Positions 1 through 6,643 are shown, counted from the stretch's first letter. The stretch: DNA of 6,645 nucleotides from a bacterium (GCA_030619425.1 JAUXBJ010000110.1:1-6645), one strand, 5' to 3'. Notes: generated by a model not told the origin, from the letters alone. Numbers and translations are program-made.

Positions 1-1
1 C

Positions 2-1477
2 TGGGGAGGCAACCAGGGCATTGATGATCGGATAACGGGCGCGGGTGTATACGTCGGAATTCTCGATGGTTATCCACGCTTGACTCACAACACTTTCGTA
101 GACGGTGATGGCAACTCCCGCATCATAGAAACCTTCAACTATGGTGCAAGCCCCACTGCAGATGGCCATGGTACGCATGTAGGCGGCATCGCCGCTGGAA
201 GAGGCATTACGGATAACAACGGGGTGGTTCAATACCGCGGTGTAGCGTATGATTCTGATCTCCTTTTTGGCGCAAGGAGCCTCGGCAATGTTGTTGACCT
301 CAGCAGTTCCAATCAAGTCCTGAATTCATTTCAAGACATGATTGACAAGGCACAGGGTGATGCCTCCGATCCGGATGATGACATGCCGCTGGTGGCAAAC
401 CTGAGTGCCGGAAGGCCACTTCATCCACACGATGGTTCAACTTACTTTGAACAAGTACTGAACTCCAAGATTGCTGATAATGTGATCTTCGTAAAATCCG
501 CTGGTAATGACGCCAATGCCACTTTTGGCGGCTTTGACTTCAATATTCACTTTCGTGGCGCAGTCCCTTCCGGGGCCACCGAACTTGAGTTCGAACTGGA
601 GATTCCCGATATTCCTGGCTCTTTTGGCGATTTCACATACAATTACAATGAATGTAGGGTCGAAATCTGGTTTGACGGCGAGGTGGACCTTGATGTACGA
701 GTTTCTGACGTAAACGGGACTTGGCCAACCGATGCCTCACAGGGTTGGGTAGATCCCAACAGTGATAGTGACTATGGCCTAGGTGACGGAAGCGTCTACG
801 TTTATAATGGCAACGGTTCACCCGACTTTGACTCTGACAACGGGGATAACGTTATCATACTACAGTTCCACGACACCGACAACCTAGTTGCGATAGGCAA
901 CTACCGTATTGCTCTCCGCTCGCACGGCGGAGGGATCGGTGGCATGGTAGATGCTTACCACAGTGGTAAAGCTCGGTTCGACCTAAGTTCAGGTGATAGG
1001 GAATGGTATAAGGCCTACAACTTTGTCAACGGAGATAACCAACAGAGTATAAGTTTGCCTGGCTATGCGGCGGATGCTATTGTTGTTGCCTCCCACGCTA
1101 AGGGAGCCAACGGTGACAGGGCGAATTCCAGTAGCAGAGGCCCATCACGAGTTGATCCGTCGACGCATGTGAGCAAACCGGACATCGCCGCTCCCGGAGT
1201 TGATATAATGTCGGCGGTAGAGACTGGCGACGATGCTTTTGATGATTATTCGGGCACCAGCATGGCGGCTCCACATGTAACAGGTGCGATAGCGCTGCTG
1301 CTGCAAAACTTTCCTGACCTAACAGCAGTTGAGGTCAAGGAAATTCTAAAGAGCTCGGCGAGAGGCGTTCCTCCCAACGATCACTCCCATGCCGGCGGTG
1401 ACCTTTCAGAGGACGAAAAGAAAAGCTGGGGTGCAGGCAAGCTCGATGTACTGGCAGCTTATCAGTACATGGCGGGT
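2..1477 (+). other. S8 peptidase catalytic domain (5' end missing)
   Basis: The domain runs from just before the catalytic Asp to the typical closing segment GAGKLDVLAAY. The order Asp, His, oxyanion Asn, Ser is that of subtilases, and all four motifs are intact, so an active enzyme is expected. Spacing from His56 to Asn169 is ordinary. Spacing from Asn169 to Ser420 is about 250 residues, well above the roughly 65 of subtilisin BPN'. The extra length comes from a separate beta-rich insertion. Confidence 0.93.
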
Positions 1478-4400
1478 TTCGTTTACGGTGGACCTTTTGC
1501 ATTCAAGAGCCACTTCGAGGACGCTCTGGCACTGAACTCGGATGCTGGGCTGCCCATTGATGTCGTCGCGTTCGACTGGAACGGCACCGGCCTCTACGTT
1601 CAGGACTTCACCAACGGCGTTATTGCCTTCCTGGAAGGCGACCGGGATGCATACTGGGTCGGACCGGATATCTGGACTGAGTACTCCGAGTTCGACGCTT
1701 CTGCTGGTGAATTCGTTTACGTTCTTCTAGGGTCGCCACAGAGTAGTCAGCAACCTTACACAGAAGAGGCTGGAAGCGATGTTGTTTTCTTCGAAAACGG
1801 CTACATTACCTGGGATAACACAACAGCCACTGTGTATTACTACAATAGTACAGTTGAAATCCTGTTTCCTCAAATAAGCGAACCGGTGATTTGTCAACTC
1901 ACACCTTTCTGGTTCTTCTTGATTCAGGCTGATCCGTTTGACATCTCAGTAACGGTGCGTGATCAAGATGGGAGCTTTGTTGCCGGTTTGGGAGTTGATG
2001 ACTTCAAGGTCTATGTCAACAACCGTGAAGTCAGTGATCTGATTAGCTGCTCGGAGGGTACTGAGGTATACACAATCAACGTTGATCCCAATGTTGAGGA
2101 GGAGGGGCTGTACGATTTGGAAGTACACTACATAGGCGAGTTCAGGGCTGACGTCTTGGGTTTTGACCTCGTCGAAGGTGGGGTGCTTTATACTAACCAC
2201 AAGATGATCGAGCGTGGGCTCGCCTGGCTGCGGCTGCGGCAGAACACCACCTACGGTTACTGGACCGGGCCGCAGTACAATGACCGCGTGGCGGCTACAT
2301 CGCTGGCCCTGCAAGCCTTCCTTGCGGCGGGTTACTCACCTCAAAACGACGAGACAGTGAGCAAAGCAGTAACCTATCTATTGTCGCAAACCAAGAGCAA
2401 TGGCGGTATCTACTACTACTACCGTCGGGCCGGTTACAAGACTGCCATGGCGATCACAGCCCTGAAGGCGGCGGCCAAGTACAACCCGCCCAACGTGGAT
2501 GCTATCAATCAAGCTGTCGCGAATGCCCAGCAGTATTATGTGACCTACCAACACACGTCGTCAGGCGGCTGGCGCTATGAACCTCACAATTATCGCGACT
2601 ATGATCTGTCTGTCAGCCAGTGGCCAATCCTGGCTCTCGATGGGTACGACCATCCGACTATGTGGAACCGTGTACGAACCTTGCTGCATACCTATTGCCG
2701 TCACGGCTCGGGTGGATATCGATATAAGAGTAATAGCAGCCCCACCGGGACTATGACTTGTGCCGGAATTTGGGGTGAGATTATTGCCGACGGGCCACAA
2801 GCGAATGTCGATGCGGCCTTCAACTGGTTAGAGGATCAATACGGTAGTGCCACGGGGATCATCAATGCATACGACAACGCCCACAGGTTTTACTACTTGT
2901 ACAGCCTTGCGAAAGCCTGCGCTCTGGCCGGCAAAACGAGGCTCGCTGGTGAGAACTGGTACAAGATCCTCAGCGACCGACTCGAGGAAACTCAGCATCT
3001 GAACCTTTGGCACAGCGAAGGATACTGGACAAGTCCCGCCAGCTGGGAATCGAATGTCCTTGCAACCGAACTCGCTATCCTCTCCCTTCAGGTTGGGACG
3101 GTGCCGCCTGATAGTCGGATCGTCATCCGTCTCACCGGGTCGTCGCCGATAGCGGACAAGTCCGGCGACAACAAGGCGCTGGGCGTCGGAGAGGTCGAGG
3201 GACTCTATCTTGCCGTGTACGATGCCGAGGGCAACTACGCCGGTCCTGATGAAAACGGGGTCTGGATTACGGAAATCCCCGGCTCCAACTGGAACTACAC
3301 CCGGGTCGGCCAGGAACTGGAGGTCGACCTGACGGCGGCGGCATCATTCTCAATAGAAATCCACAACAACCAAAGCGCCGCCGCCGATTACCTGCTGGAG
3401 ATTGAAGCCTACCAGGGGGACAACCCGGATCCGGTCGATGAGGAGACTTACTCCGGGACGGTGGAGGGTGAGCAGACTATTGGCACGGTCGCATCGGTCA
3501 ACGCTATTGGCGGTTTGTCGGTCTATTCCTCGCCGCCGGAACTGTTCCCGCAGATGCAGCTCACGCCGACCGTGGTCGATTTCACGCCAATAACCAACGA
3601 TGCGGTGTACGACTTCATGTTCTCCGTTGCTGAGGTGGGTGATTCGGTGGCCTTGACCAATATCGACGTTTTCGCCGGCGACATGGTCGACCAGTTCGGC
3701 AACATCCTGCCGGGTTCAAGCTTCAGTTTCAACCCATCACACATCGACGAAATCCCGGCGGGCGGGTCTGTCGGTGTTCAGGGAACGCTGGTGGTGCCTG
3801 ATTCCACGGTGCTCGATCTCTCGGAGGGCGGCGCTTTTGCCGGTATTCTGACGGTGGAAAGCACCCGACAGTCGCGCTCTATAAGTCTGCAGGGTAAGGC
3901 GAGGCTGATGCCGGTAGCCTTCGACATCAAACCGGGCTCCTGTCCCAATCCGCTCAATGTCAAACCATACCGAGAAGACATTTCGGTGGAAAGTGAGGAT
4001 AACACGATAGTCGTGGGTAAGGGCGAACCGGATGCCCTGGACCGGAAGCCCAACGCCGTGTTGCCGGTAGCGATTATCGGGTCGGACGAGTATGACGTGC
4101 GGGATAACGACATGAGTACGGTTATGCTGGAAGGGGTAACGCCCTTGCGCTCGGCCTTTGAAGACGTCGGCACCCCGGTTGCGGAAGATGCCGGTGAATG
4201 CGAGTGCAATGACTACGGCGGCGACGGGCTGCACGACCTGTCCATCAAGTTCTCAGTAGGCGATGTCGTGGAGGCGCTTGGCGAAGTGCACGACGGCGAC
4301 GTGGTGACTCTGACTATCACCGGAGAGCTGACCGACGGCACGCGGTTCGAGGGAGTCGACTGTGTCGTCATTCGGGGCAATAGTGGAGTCCTTACCGACA

Positions 4401-4666
4401 CCGGAGAGGCTGCTCTGCTGGGCAATCATCCCAACCCGTTCAATCCCACCACAGATATCAGGTTCTACCTACCTGAGGCGCGGAACGTCACACTGACCGT
4501 CTACAACATTATCGGCCAGAGGGTGACCACGCTGGTCGATGGGCGTTTGGAAGCGGGCAATCACTGCATAGCGTGGGACGGCAGCAGGGTAGCCAGCGGC
4601 ATCTACGTCTATCATATCGAGGCCGGGGATTTCTCCGACAGCAGGAAGATGGTATTGATGAAGTAA
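2..4666 (+). CDS. Giant secreted subtilisin-like (S8) serine protease with LGFP-like, alpha/alpha-toroid and C-terminal sorting domains; 5' partial
   Basis: Predicted exported serine endopeptidase. The frame is open from base 2 to a TAA at 4664-4666 (1,554 visible residues, numbered here from the Trp codon at base 2). The complete S8 catalytic set is visible: Asp22 in GILDG (65-67), His56 in GHGTHVGG (167-169), oxyanion Asn169 in SAGN (506-508) and Ser420 in GTSMAAPH (1259-1261). Domains follow in order: protease about 1-492 with a beta-rich insertion about 176-344; LGFP-like repeats about 493-614; Ig-like about 641-726; alpha/alpha-toroid about 729-1031; beta domains about 1036-1140 and 1186-1302; PGS-PN-N domain about 1305-1459; FlgD-Ig/type IX-like tail about 1460-1554. 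A TTG at 80 would be the first possible start, but it cannot be right because it removes the catalytic Asp. The signal peptide and any propeptide must lie left of the window. The family and catalysis are firm. The substrate is unknown, and the roles of the accessory domains are inferred. Confidence 0.95.
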   Translation, partial: WGGNQGIDDRITGAGVYVGILDGYPRLTHNTFVDGDGNSRIIETFNYGASPTADGHGTHVGGIAAGRGITDNNGVVQYRGVAYDSDLLFGARSLGNVVDLSSSNQVLNSFQDMIDKAQGDASDPDDDMPLVANLSAGRPLHPHDGSTYFEQVLNSKIADNVIFVKSAGNDANATFGGFDFNIHFRGAVPSGATELEFELEIPDIPGSFGDFTYNYNECRVEIWFDGEVDLDVRVSDVNGTWPTDASQGWVDPNSDSDYGLGDGSVYVYNGNGSPDFDSDNGDNVIILQFHDTDNLVAIGNYRIALRSHGGGIGGMVDAYHSGKARFDLSSGDREWYKAYNFVNGDNQQSISLPGYAADAIVVASHAKGANGDRANSSSRGPSRVDPSTHVSKPDIAAPGVDIMSAVETGDDAFDDYSGTSMAAPHVTGAIALLLQNFPDLTAVEVKEILKSSARGVPPNDHSHAGGDLSEDEKKSWGAGKLDVLAAYQYMAGFVYGGPFAFKSHFEDALALNSDAGLPIDVVAFDWNGTGLYVQDFTNGVIAFLEGDRDAYWVGPDIWTEYSEFDASAGEFVYVLLGSPQSSQQPYTEEAGSDVVFFENGYITWDNTTATVYYYNSTVEILFPQISEPVICQLTPFWFFLIQADPFDISVTVRDQDGSFVAGLGVDDFKVYVNNREVSDLISCSEGTEVYTINVDPNVEEEGLYDLEVHYIGEFRADVLGFDLVEGGVLYTNHKMIERGLAWLRLRQNTTYGYWTGPQYNDRVAATSLALQAFLAAGYSPQNDETVSKAVTYLLSQTKSNGGIYYYYRRAGYKTAMAITALKAAAKYNPPNVDAINQAVANAQQYYVTYQHTSSGGWRYEPHNYRDYDLSVSQWPILALDGYDHPTMWNRVRTLLHTYCRHGSGGYRYKSNSSPTGTMTCAGIWGEIIADGPQANVDAAFNWLEDQYGSATGIINAYDNAHRFYYLYSLAKACALAGKTRLAGENWYKILSDRLEETQHLNLWHSEGYWTSPASWESNVLATELAILSLQVGTVPPDSRIVIRLTGSSPIADKSGDNKALGVGEVEGLYLAVYDAEGNYAGPDENGVWITEIPGSNWNYTRVGQELEVDLTAAASFSIEIHNNQSAAADYLLEIEAYQGDNPDPVDEETYSGTVEGEQTIGTVASVNAIGGLSVYSSPPELFPQMQLTPTVVDFTPITNDAVYDFMFSVAEVGDSVALTNIDVFAGDMVDQFGNILPGSSFSFNPSHIDEIPAGGSVGVQGTLVVPDSTVLDLSEGGAFAGILTVESTRQSRSISLQGKARLMPVAFDIKPGSCPNPLNVKPYREDISVESEDNTIVVGKGEPDALDRKPNAVLPVAIIGSDEYDVRDNDMSTVMLEGVTPLRSAFEDVGTPVAEDAGECECNDYGGDGLHDLSIKFSVGDVVEALGEVHDGDVVTLTITGELTDGTRFEGVDCVVIRGNSGVLTDTGEAALLGNHPNPFNPTTDIRFYLPEARNVTLTVYNIIGQRVTTLVDGRLEAGNHCIAWDGSRVASGIYVYHIEAGDFSDSRKMVLMK
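527..1033 (+). other. Beta-rich insertion inside the protease domain, between oxyanion Asn and catalytic Ser
   Basis: About 168 residues follow SAGNDAN and precede the conserved AADAIVVAS strand. The segment has alternating hydrophobic residues (ELEFELEIPDIPG, VEIWFDGEVDLDVRV, NVIILQF, NYRIAL) and Asp/Gly-rich turns, as in a beta-sandwich. A jelly-roll insertion at the same place is known in CspB-type clostridial S8 proteases. Similarity to those is only by position and apparent fold; I did not align them. Confidence 0.6.
1478..1843 (+). repeat. Two LGFP-like repeats in the protease gene
   Basis: Unit 1 (about 1478-1696) contains YVQDFTNGVIAF followed by a Gly-Pro and IWTEY. Unit 2 (about 1712-1843) contains LLGSP followed by VVFFENGYITW. 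This matches the LGFP repeat pattern: a Leu-Gly-x-Pro start, then Phe-x-Asn-Gly-x-Ile, then a closing Ile/Trp-x-x-Tyr. LGFP repeats are known mostly from cell-wall proteins and hydrolases, especially in actinobacteria, where they are thought to help surface attachment. A wall or polymer-binding role here is an inference. Confidence 0.6.
2186..3097 (+). other. Squalene-cyclase/prenyltransferase-like alpha/alpha-toroid domain
   Basis: About 300 helical residues show repeated small-residue helices (ATSLALQAFLAAGY, AMAITALKAAAKY, YYLYSLAKACALAG, VLATELAILSLQ) alternating with Gly/aromatic turns (GGWRYEP, GGYRYKS, GYWTSP). DYDLSVSQW is the place where related domains have D-x-D-x-S-x-x-QW. The acidic DXDD motif of triterpene cyclases is absent, as is the GCGEQ thioester of alpha-2-macroglobulin toroids. 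The domain is therefore probably a binding or structural toroid and not an enzyme. Confidence 0.75.
3914..4378 (+). other. PGS-PN-N type extracellular beta domain
   Basis: The segment begins FDIKPGSCPNPLNV and continues with VLPVAIIGSDEYDV, an Asp/Gly turn (GGDGLHDL) and a closing DGTRFEGVDCVVI. This layout recurs in many secreted proteins of environmental bacteria, where it is usually DIKPGS-x-PN, then VIPVAI, then a DVDGDGD-like turn. This copy has an extra stretch of about 25 residues before VLPVAI. Its four Cys (one after PGS, two in ECEC, one near the end) could pair as disulfides after export. Function is unknown. Confidence 0.6.
4379..4666 (+). other. C-terminal FlgD-Ig-like / type IX-like sorting domain
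   Basis: The last 95 residues contain NHPNPFNPTTDIRF, a VYNIIGQ strand, the AGNHCIAWDG turn, GIYVYHIEAG and a terminal KMVLMK. This is the standard C-terminal module of secreted proteins in Ignavibacteria, Zixibacteria, Marinimicrobia and similar lineages, related to FlgD Ig-like domains and the Por secretion tail. It suggests that the protease is moved across the outer membrane or attached to the surface. A type IX system itself cannot be shown from this window. Confidence 0.85.
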
Positions 4667-4795
4667 AACACACTTGGTTTCAATAGACCCGAAGGGCGGC
4701 GCCTAAAAGCGCCGCCCTTCGCTTCATGCCATCCGAAGTCGGTCCTGTCATAGGAACGATTCATAGCCCACCATCTGCGATTGAAACTGAAACCC
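4667..4795. other. Convergent intergenic spacer
   Basis: The 129 bases between the two stop codons contain only the hairpin described separately. I see no small ORF with a ribosome binding site, no promoter that either gene would need, and no RNA gene. Confidence 0.7.
4690..4721. terminator. Strong convergent hairpin, possible bidirectional terminator
   Basis: A perfect 13-bp inverted repeat (4690-4702 pairing with 4709-4721; arms cgaagggcggcgc and gcgccgcccttcg) encloses the 6-base loop ctaaaa. It begins 24 bases after the protease stop and lies 75 bases from the stop of the opposing gene. Neither strand has a run of T after the stem, so it is not a textbook intrinsic terminator. It could still end or stabilise both converging transcripts. 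Confidence 0.7.
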
Positions 4796-6535
4796 CTACG
4801 GCGCGTACCAGCGGCCGCCGAGGTTGGTTTTCAGGAGGGTGCCGTTATCGCCGACAATCCAGCCGCTATGCGCGTTGATGAAGGTCACACTGGTCAGATT
4901 GCGCTCGGTCCGTCCCCCCTGGATAGTCCAGTACTCGCCGCCGTTGAAAGTGTACAGGATCACTCCGTCACTGCCGACCGCCCAGCCGGTACGCTGGTCG
5001 ATAAACAGTATATCGCTCAGGTCTTGCGATGTTCCCGACGCTTGACGGGTGAAAGTAACGCCGCCATCGAGAGTCCGGTAGATACTGCCGTTCTCCCCGG
5101 CCACCCAGCCGATATTCTCATCGATAAACGACACCGCCCACAGAGCGACGGTGGGATCGATCACGCGCGTAGTATCGAGTCCCTCGCTGAACCAGTGTTT
5201 ACCGCGATCGAGCGTGCGCATGAACAGTCCGTTTTGACCGACCACCCAGCCCCGGGCATACCAAACAAACTCAATATCGAATACTCGGGAGCGTGTCGAA
5301 TCCTGCGGCGCCCAGGTTTTTCCGCCGTCGTCAGTATAGTAGATAACACCGCGGTGTGTGTCATGCACGGCGCTGCCGACCGCCCAGCCGTCGAGGGAAT
5401 CAGCGAAAATCAGTGCTTTGAATGTGATGCCGTTGATACGCGGCTGCGCCTGCCATGTTCTGCCGCCATCGAAAGTACCAACAATCAATCCGTCATACGG
5501 ATACAGACCGACACAACCGACCAGCCAACCGGTGTCGGGGTTGATAAAGCAGGCGTCGTAGAACCATGAGTTCTTACGAAACGACTGATAATCCCAACTG
5601 CGGCCACCATCGACCGTGCGCAGAATGGTGCCGCCGTAGCCCACCGCCCAGCCGTTGTCATCATCGACAAACACTACCTCCTCCAACGTAGCCAGCGGGA
5701 AGGTACCGGAGGAATTGTCGACCCAGCCGTCACCGTTGCCCGCTCGCAGCAACGTATAGGCGCCGACAATCCATCCCCCGCTGGTGTCGACCGCGAGACC
5801 GTAGAGATCCTGATGAGTGGGACTGGGTTCCACATTCCATTGATTCTGATCGTCAGACGTGGACAGAATCGTTCCACGTTTTCCCACCGCCCAGCCGCCG
5901 GAATGGTCGACTATCGCAACATCGATCAAATCCTCGGTCACCGGGCTTTCATACACCGTCCAACTTGCTCCGGCATCCTCGGTGCGAACGATTGTGCCGG
6001 CGGCGCCCACCGCCCAACCGTTGGCCTCTGCAAAACAGACGGACAACAATGTCTCCTGAGTGGGAACGGTAACCTGGCGCCACGATGCGCCGCCGTCGGA
6101 GGTGTGCAGGATGGTCCCATCTTCGCCGACAATGGCGCCATGCTCGGAGTCGACCCAGGCTATCCCGCGCAGATCGGATTCGGTGTGAGACGACAACGCC
6201 CGCCAGGTGCGGCCGCCATCGGAGGTGGTAGCAATCGTTCCGGTGTCGCCCACCGCCCAAACGTGGTGAGCGTCGGTGAACGCCACTGCATAGTAGTTGT
6301 GATCGGGGACGCCGATGAGACAGGGCAGCCAGGCGTCGCCGCCATTAATCGTGCGCAGGATGACACCCTTGCGTCCCACCACCCAGGCGGTGTCAGCATC
6401 GAACGCCGCCACCCCGCGAAGATCACTGACGGTGCCGGAGCTTTGGTACTTGAAGTTGGCCCCAGCGTCATCAGAGTGAAGAATGGCACCCTCGGCGCCG
6501 ACTATCCACCCGACGCTGTCGCCGACAAAGGCCAC
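4796..6535 (-). CDS. Ycf48/HCF136-like 14-repeat beta-propeller protein (main open frame of an interrupted lipoprotein gene)
   Basis: The 579 codons from a GTG at 6535 to a TAG at 4796-4798 encode 14 successive units of about 41 residues. Each has a hydrophobic strand with VxF, a GWAVG-like strand, a G-T-I-L-x-T strand and an Asp-box turn such as TSDGGRTW. This is the Ycf48/HCF136 (photosystem II stability factor-like) and BNR/sortilin-like propeller pattern. No photosynthesis role is implied, since such proteins are common as extracytoplasmic scaffolds in heterotrophs. Fourteen units fit two seven-bladed propellers. No enzyme motif is visible. The GTG start is doubtful: it has no ribosome binding site at proper spacing, removes the signal peptide, and begins inside the first strand of blade 1 (LYA before it completes LYAVAF). 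The same frame continues upstream past an in-frame TAG into a lipoprotein leader. The product is probably a pseudogene fragment unless that TAG is an error or is read through. Confidence 0.88.
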   Translation of the reverse strand: MAFVGDSVGWIVGAEGAILHSDDAGANFKYQSSGTVSDLRGVAAFDADTAWVVGRKGVILRTINGGDAWLPCLIGVPDHNYYAVAFTDAHHVWAVGDTGTIATTSDGGRTWRALSSHTESDLRGIAWVDSEHGAIVGEDGTILHTSDGGASWRQVTVPTQETLLSVCFAEANGWAVGAAGTIVRTEDAGASWTVYESPVTEDLIDVAIVDHSGGWAVGKRGTILSTSDDQNQWNVEPSPTHQDLYGLAVDTSGGWIVGAYTLLRAGNGDGWVDNSSGTFPLATLEEVVFVDDDNGWAVGYGGTILRTVDGGRSWDYQSFRKNSWFYDACFINPDTGWLVGCVGLYPYDGLIVGTFDGGRTWQAQPRINGITFKALIFADSLDGWAVGSAVHDTHRGVIYYTDDGGKTWAPQDSTRSRVFDIEFVWYARGWVVGQNGLFMRTLDRGKHWFSEGLDTTRVIDPTVALWAVSFIDENIGWVAGENGSIYRTLDGGVTFTRQASGTSQDLSDILFIDQRTGWAVGSDGVILYTFNGGEYWTIQGGRTERNLTSVTFINAHSGWIVGDNGTLLKTNLGGRWYAP

Positions 6536-6547
6536 CGCATATAGCTG
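4796..6547 (-). repeat. Fourteen tandem Ycf48/Asp-box propeller repeats
   Basis: Blade starts, counted from the GTG, fall near residues 1 (first strand begins a few codons earlier), 39, 81, 122, 163, 203, 244, 284, 325, 372, 419, 465, 506 and 547. Most blades are 40-42 residues. Blades 9, 10 and 11 are 46-47. Blade 7 (about 5687-5806) has lost its Asp-box, and the last blade is short, ending GGRWYAP. Conserved landmarks are GWAVG, GTIL-x-T and S/T-x-D-G-G-x-x-W. The repeats are diverged at DNA level, so a recent tandem duplication is not evident. Confidence 0.85.
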
Positions 6548-6568
6548 GTTGCCCTCGAACCGGGCGTG

Positions 6569-6571
6569 CTA
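6569..6571 (-). other. In-frame amber (TAG) codon between lipoprotein leader and propeller
   Basis: Reading the minus strand from 6643, the frame is Leu-Leu-Leu-Val-Ala-Cys, a Gly/Ser/Asp linker, PGWEG, then TAG, then HARFEGNQLYAVAF, which completes blade 1. Sense on both sides in one unchanged frame indicates a single base substitution and not a frameshift. One base change from TGG (Trp), CAG (Gln) or another codon would produce it; which codon was ancestral cannot be told. Confidence 0.85.
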
Positions 6572-6643
6572 GCCCTCCCATCCGGGCTGCGCCAAATCAT
6601 CACTGCTGAGACCGCCGCCGCGGTTACATGCCACTAACAGCAG
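6572..6643 (-). pseudogene. N-terminal leader fragment of the propeller lipoprotein (lipobox and linker; start outside window)
   Basis: The 24 codons before the TAG translate as LLLVACNRGGGLSSDDLAQP followed by GWEG. LVA-Cys is a good lipobox (Cys codon 6626-6628) preceded by the end of a hydrophobic segment. The Gly/Ser/Asp-rich stretch after it is a typical lipoprotein tether. The positively charged start and the start codon lie to the right of the window edge. The frame is the same as that of the propeller ORF, so both pieces belong to one original gene. Asn follows the Cys, so an Asp+2 inner-membrane retention signal is absent; in the enterobacterial rule this would favour the outer membrane, but that rule may not hold here. 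Confidence 0.78.

Noticed and set aside
1946..2314. 122-codon open frame on the minus strand
   Set aside because: Antisense to the Ig-like and early toroid region of the protease. No motif or start context.
2186..3097. Active triterpene cyclase or thioester domain
   Set aside because: No DXDD cyclase motif and no GCGEQ thioester motif are present, so catalytic claims for the toroid are unsupported.
3737..4234. 165-codon and overlapping 143-codon open frames on the minus strand
   Set aside because: Both lie within the well-supported C-terminal domains of the protease gene and have no coherent domain or start signal.
4677..4787. Inverted pair gtttcaat (4677-4684) and attgaaac (4780-4787), resembling CRISPR repeat ends
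   Set aside because: Only two 8-base pieces, inverted and about 95 bases apart, with no repeat-spacer periodicity. Probably chance.
4781..5569. 262-codon open frame on the plus strand
   Set aside because: It lies opposite the propeller gene and mirrors its repeats as low-complexity Pro/Ala/Asp-rich translation. It has no family pattern and no ribosome binding site. It is an antisense shadow of a GC-rich repeat gene.
4796..6535. Photosystem II assembly factor role for the propeller
   Set aside because: Ycf48-type repeats are widespread in non-photosynthetic bacteria, and nothing else in the window points to photosynthesis. Only the fold is transferred.
5813..6544. 243-codon open frame on the plus strand
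   Set aside because: Antisense to the propeller repeats, with a translation that shows only echoes of the repeat period and no recognisable domain.
4748..6643. Genome-wide reassignment of TAG to an amino acid
   Set aside because: The propeller gene also ends at TAG (4796-4798), exactly where the last blade ends. Reading through would add only 15 unrelated residues before a TGA at 4748-4750. That TAG behaves as a real stop, so one internal TAG is better explained by mutation, error or local readthrough.
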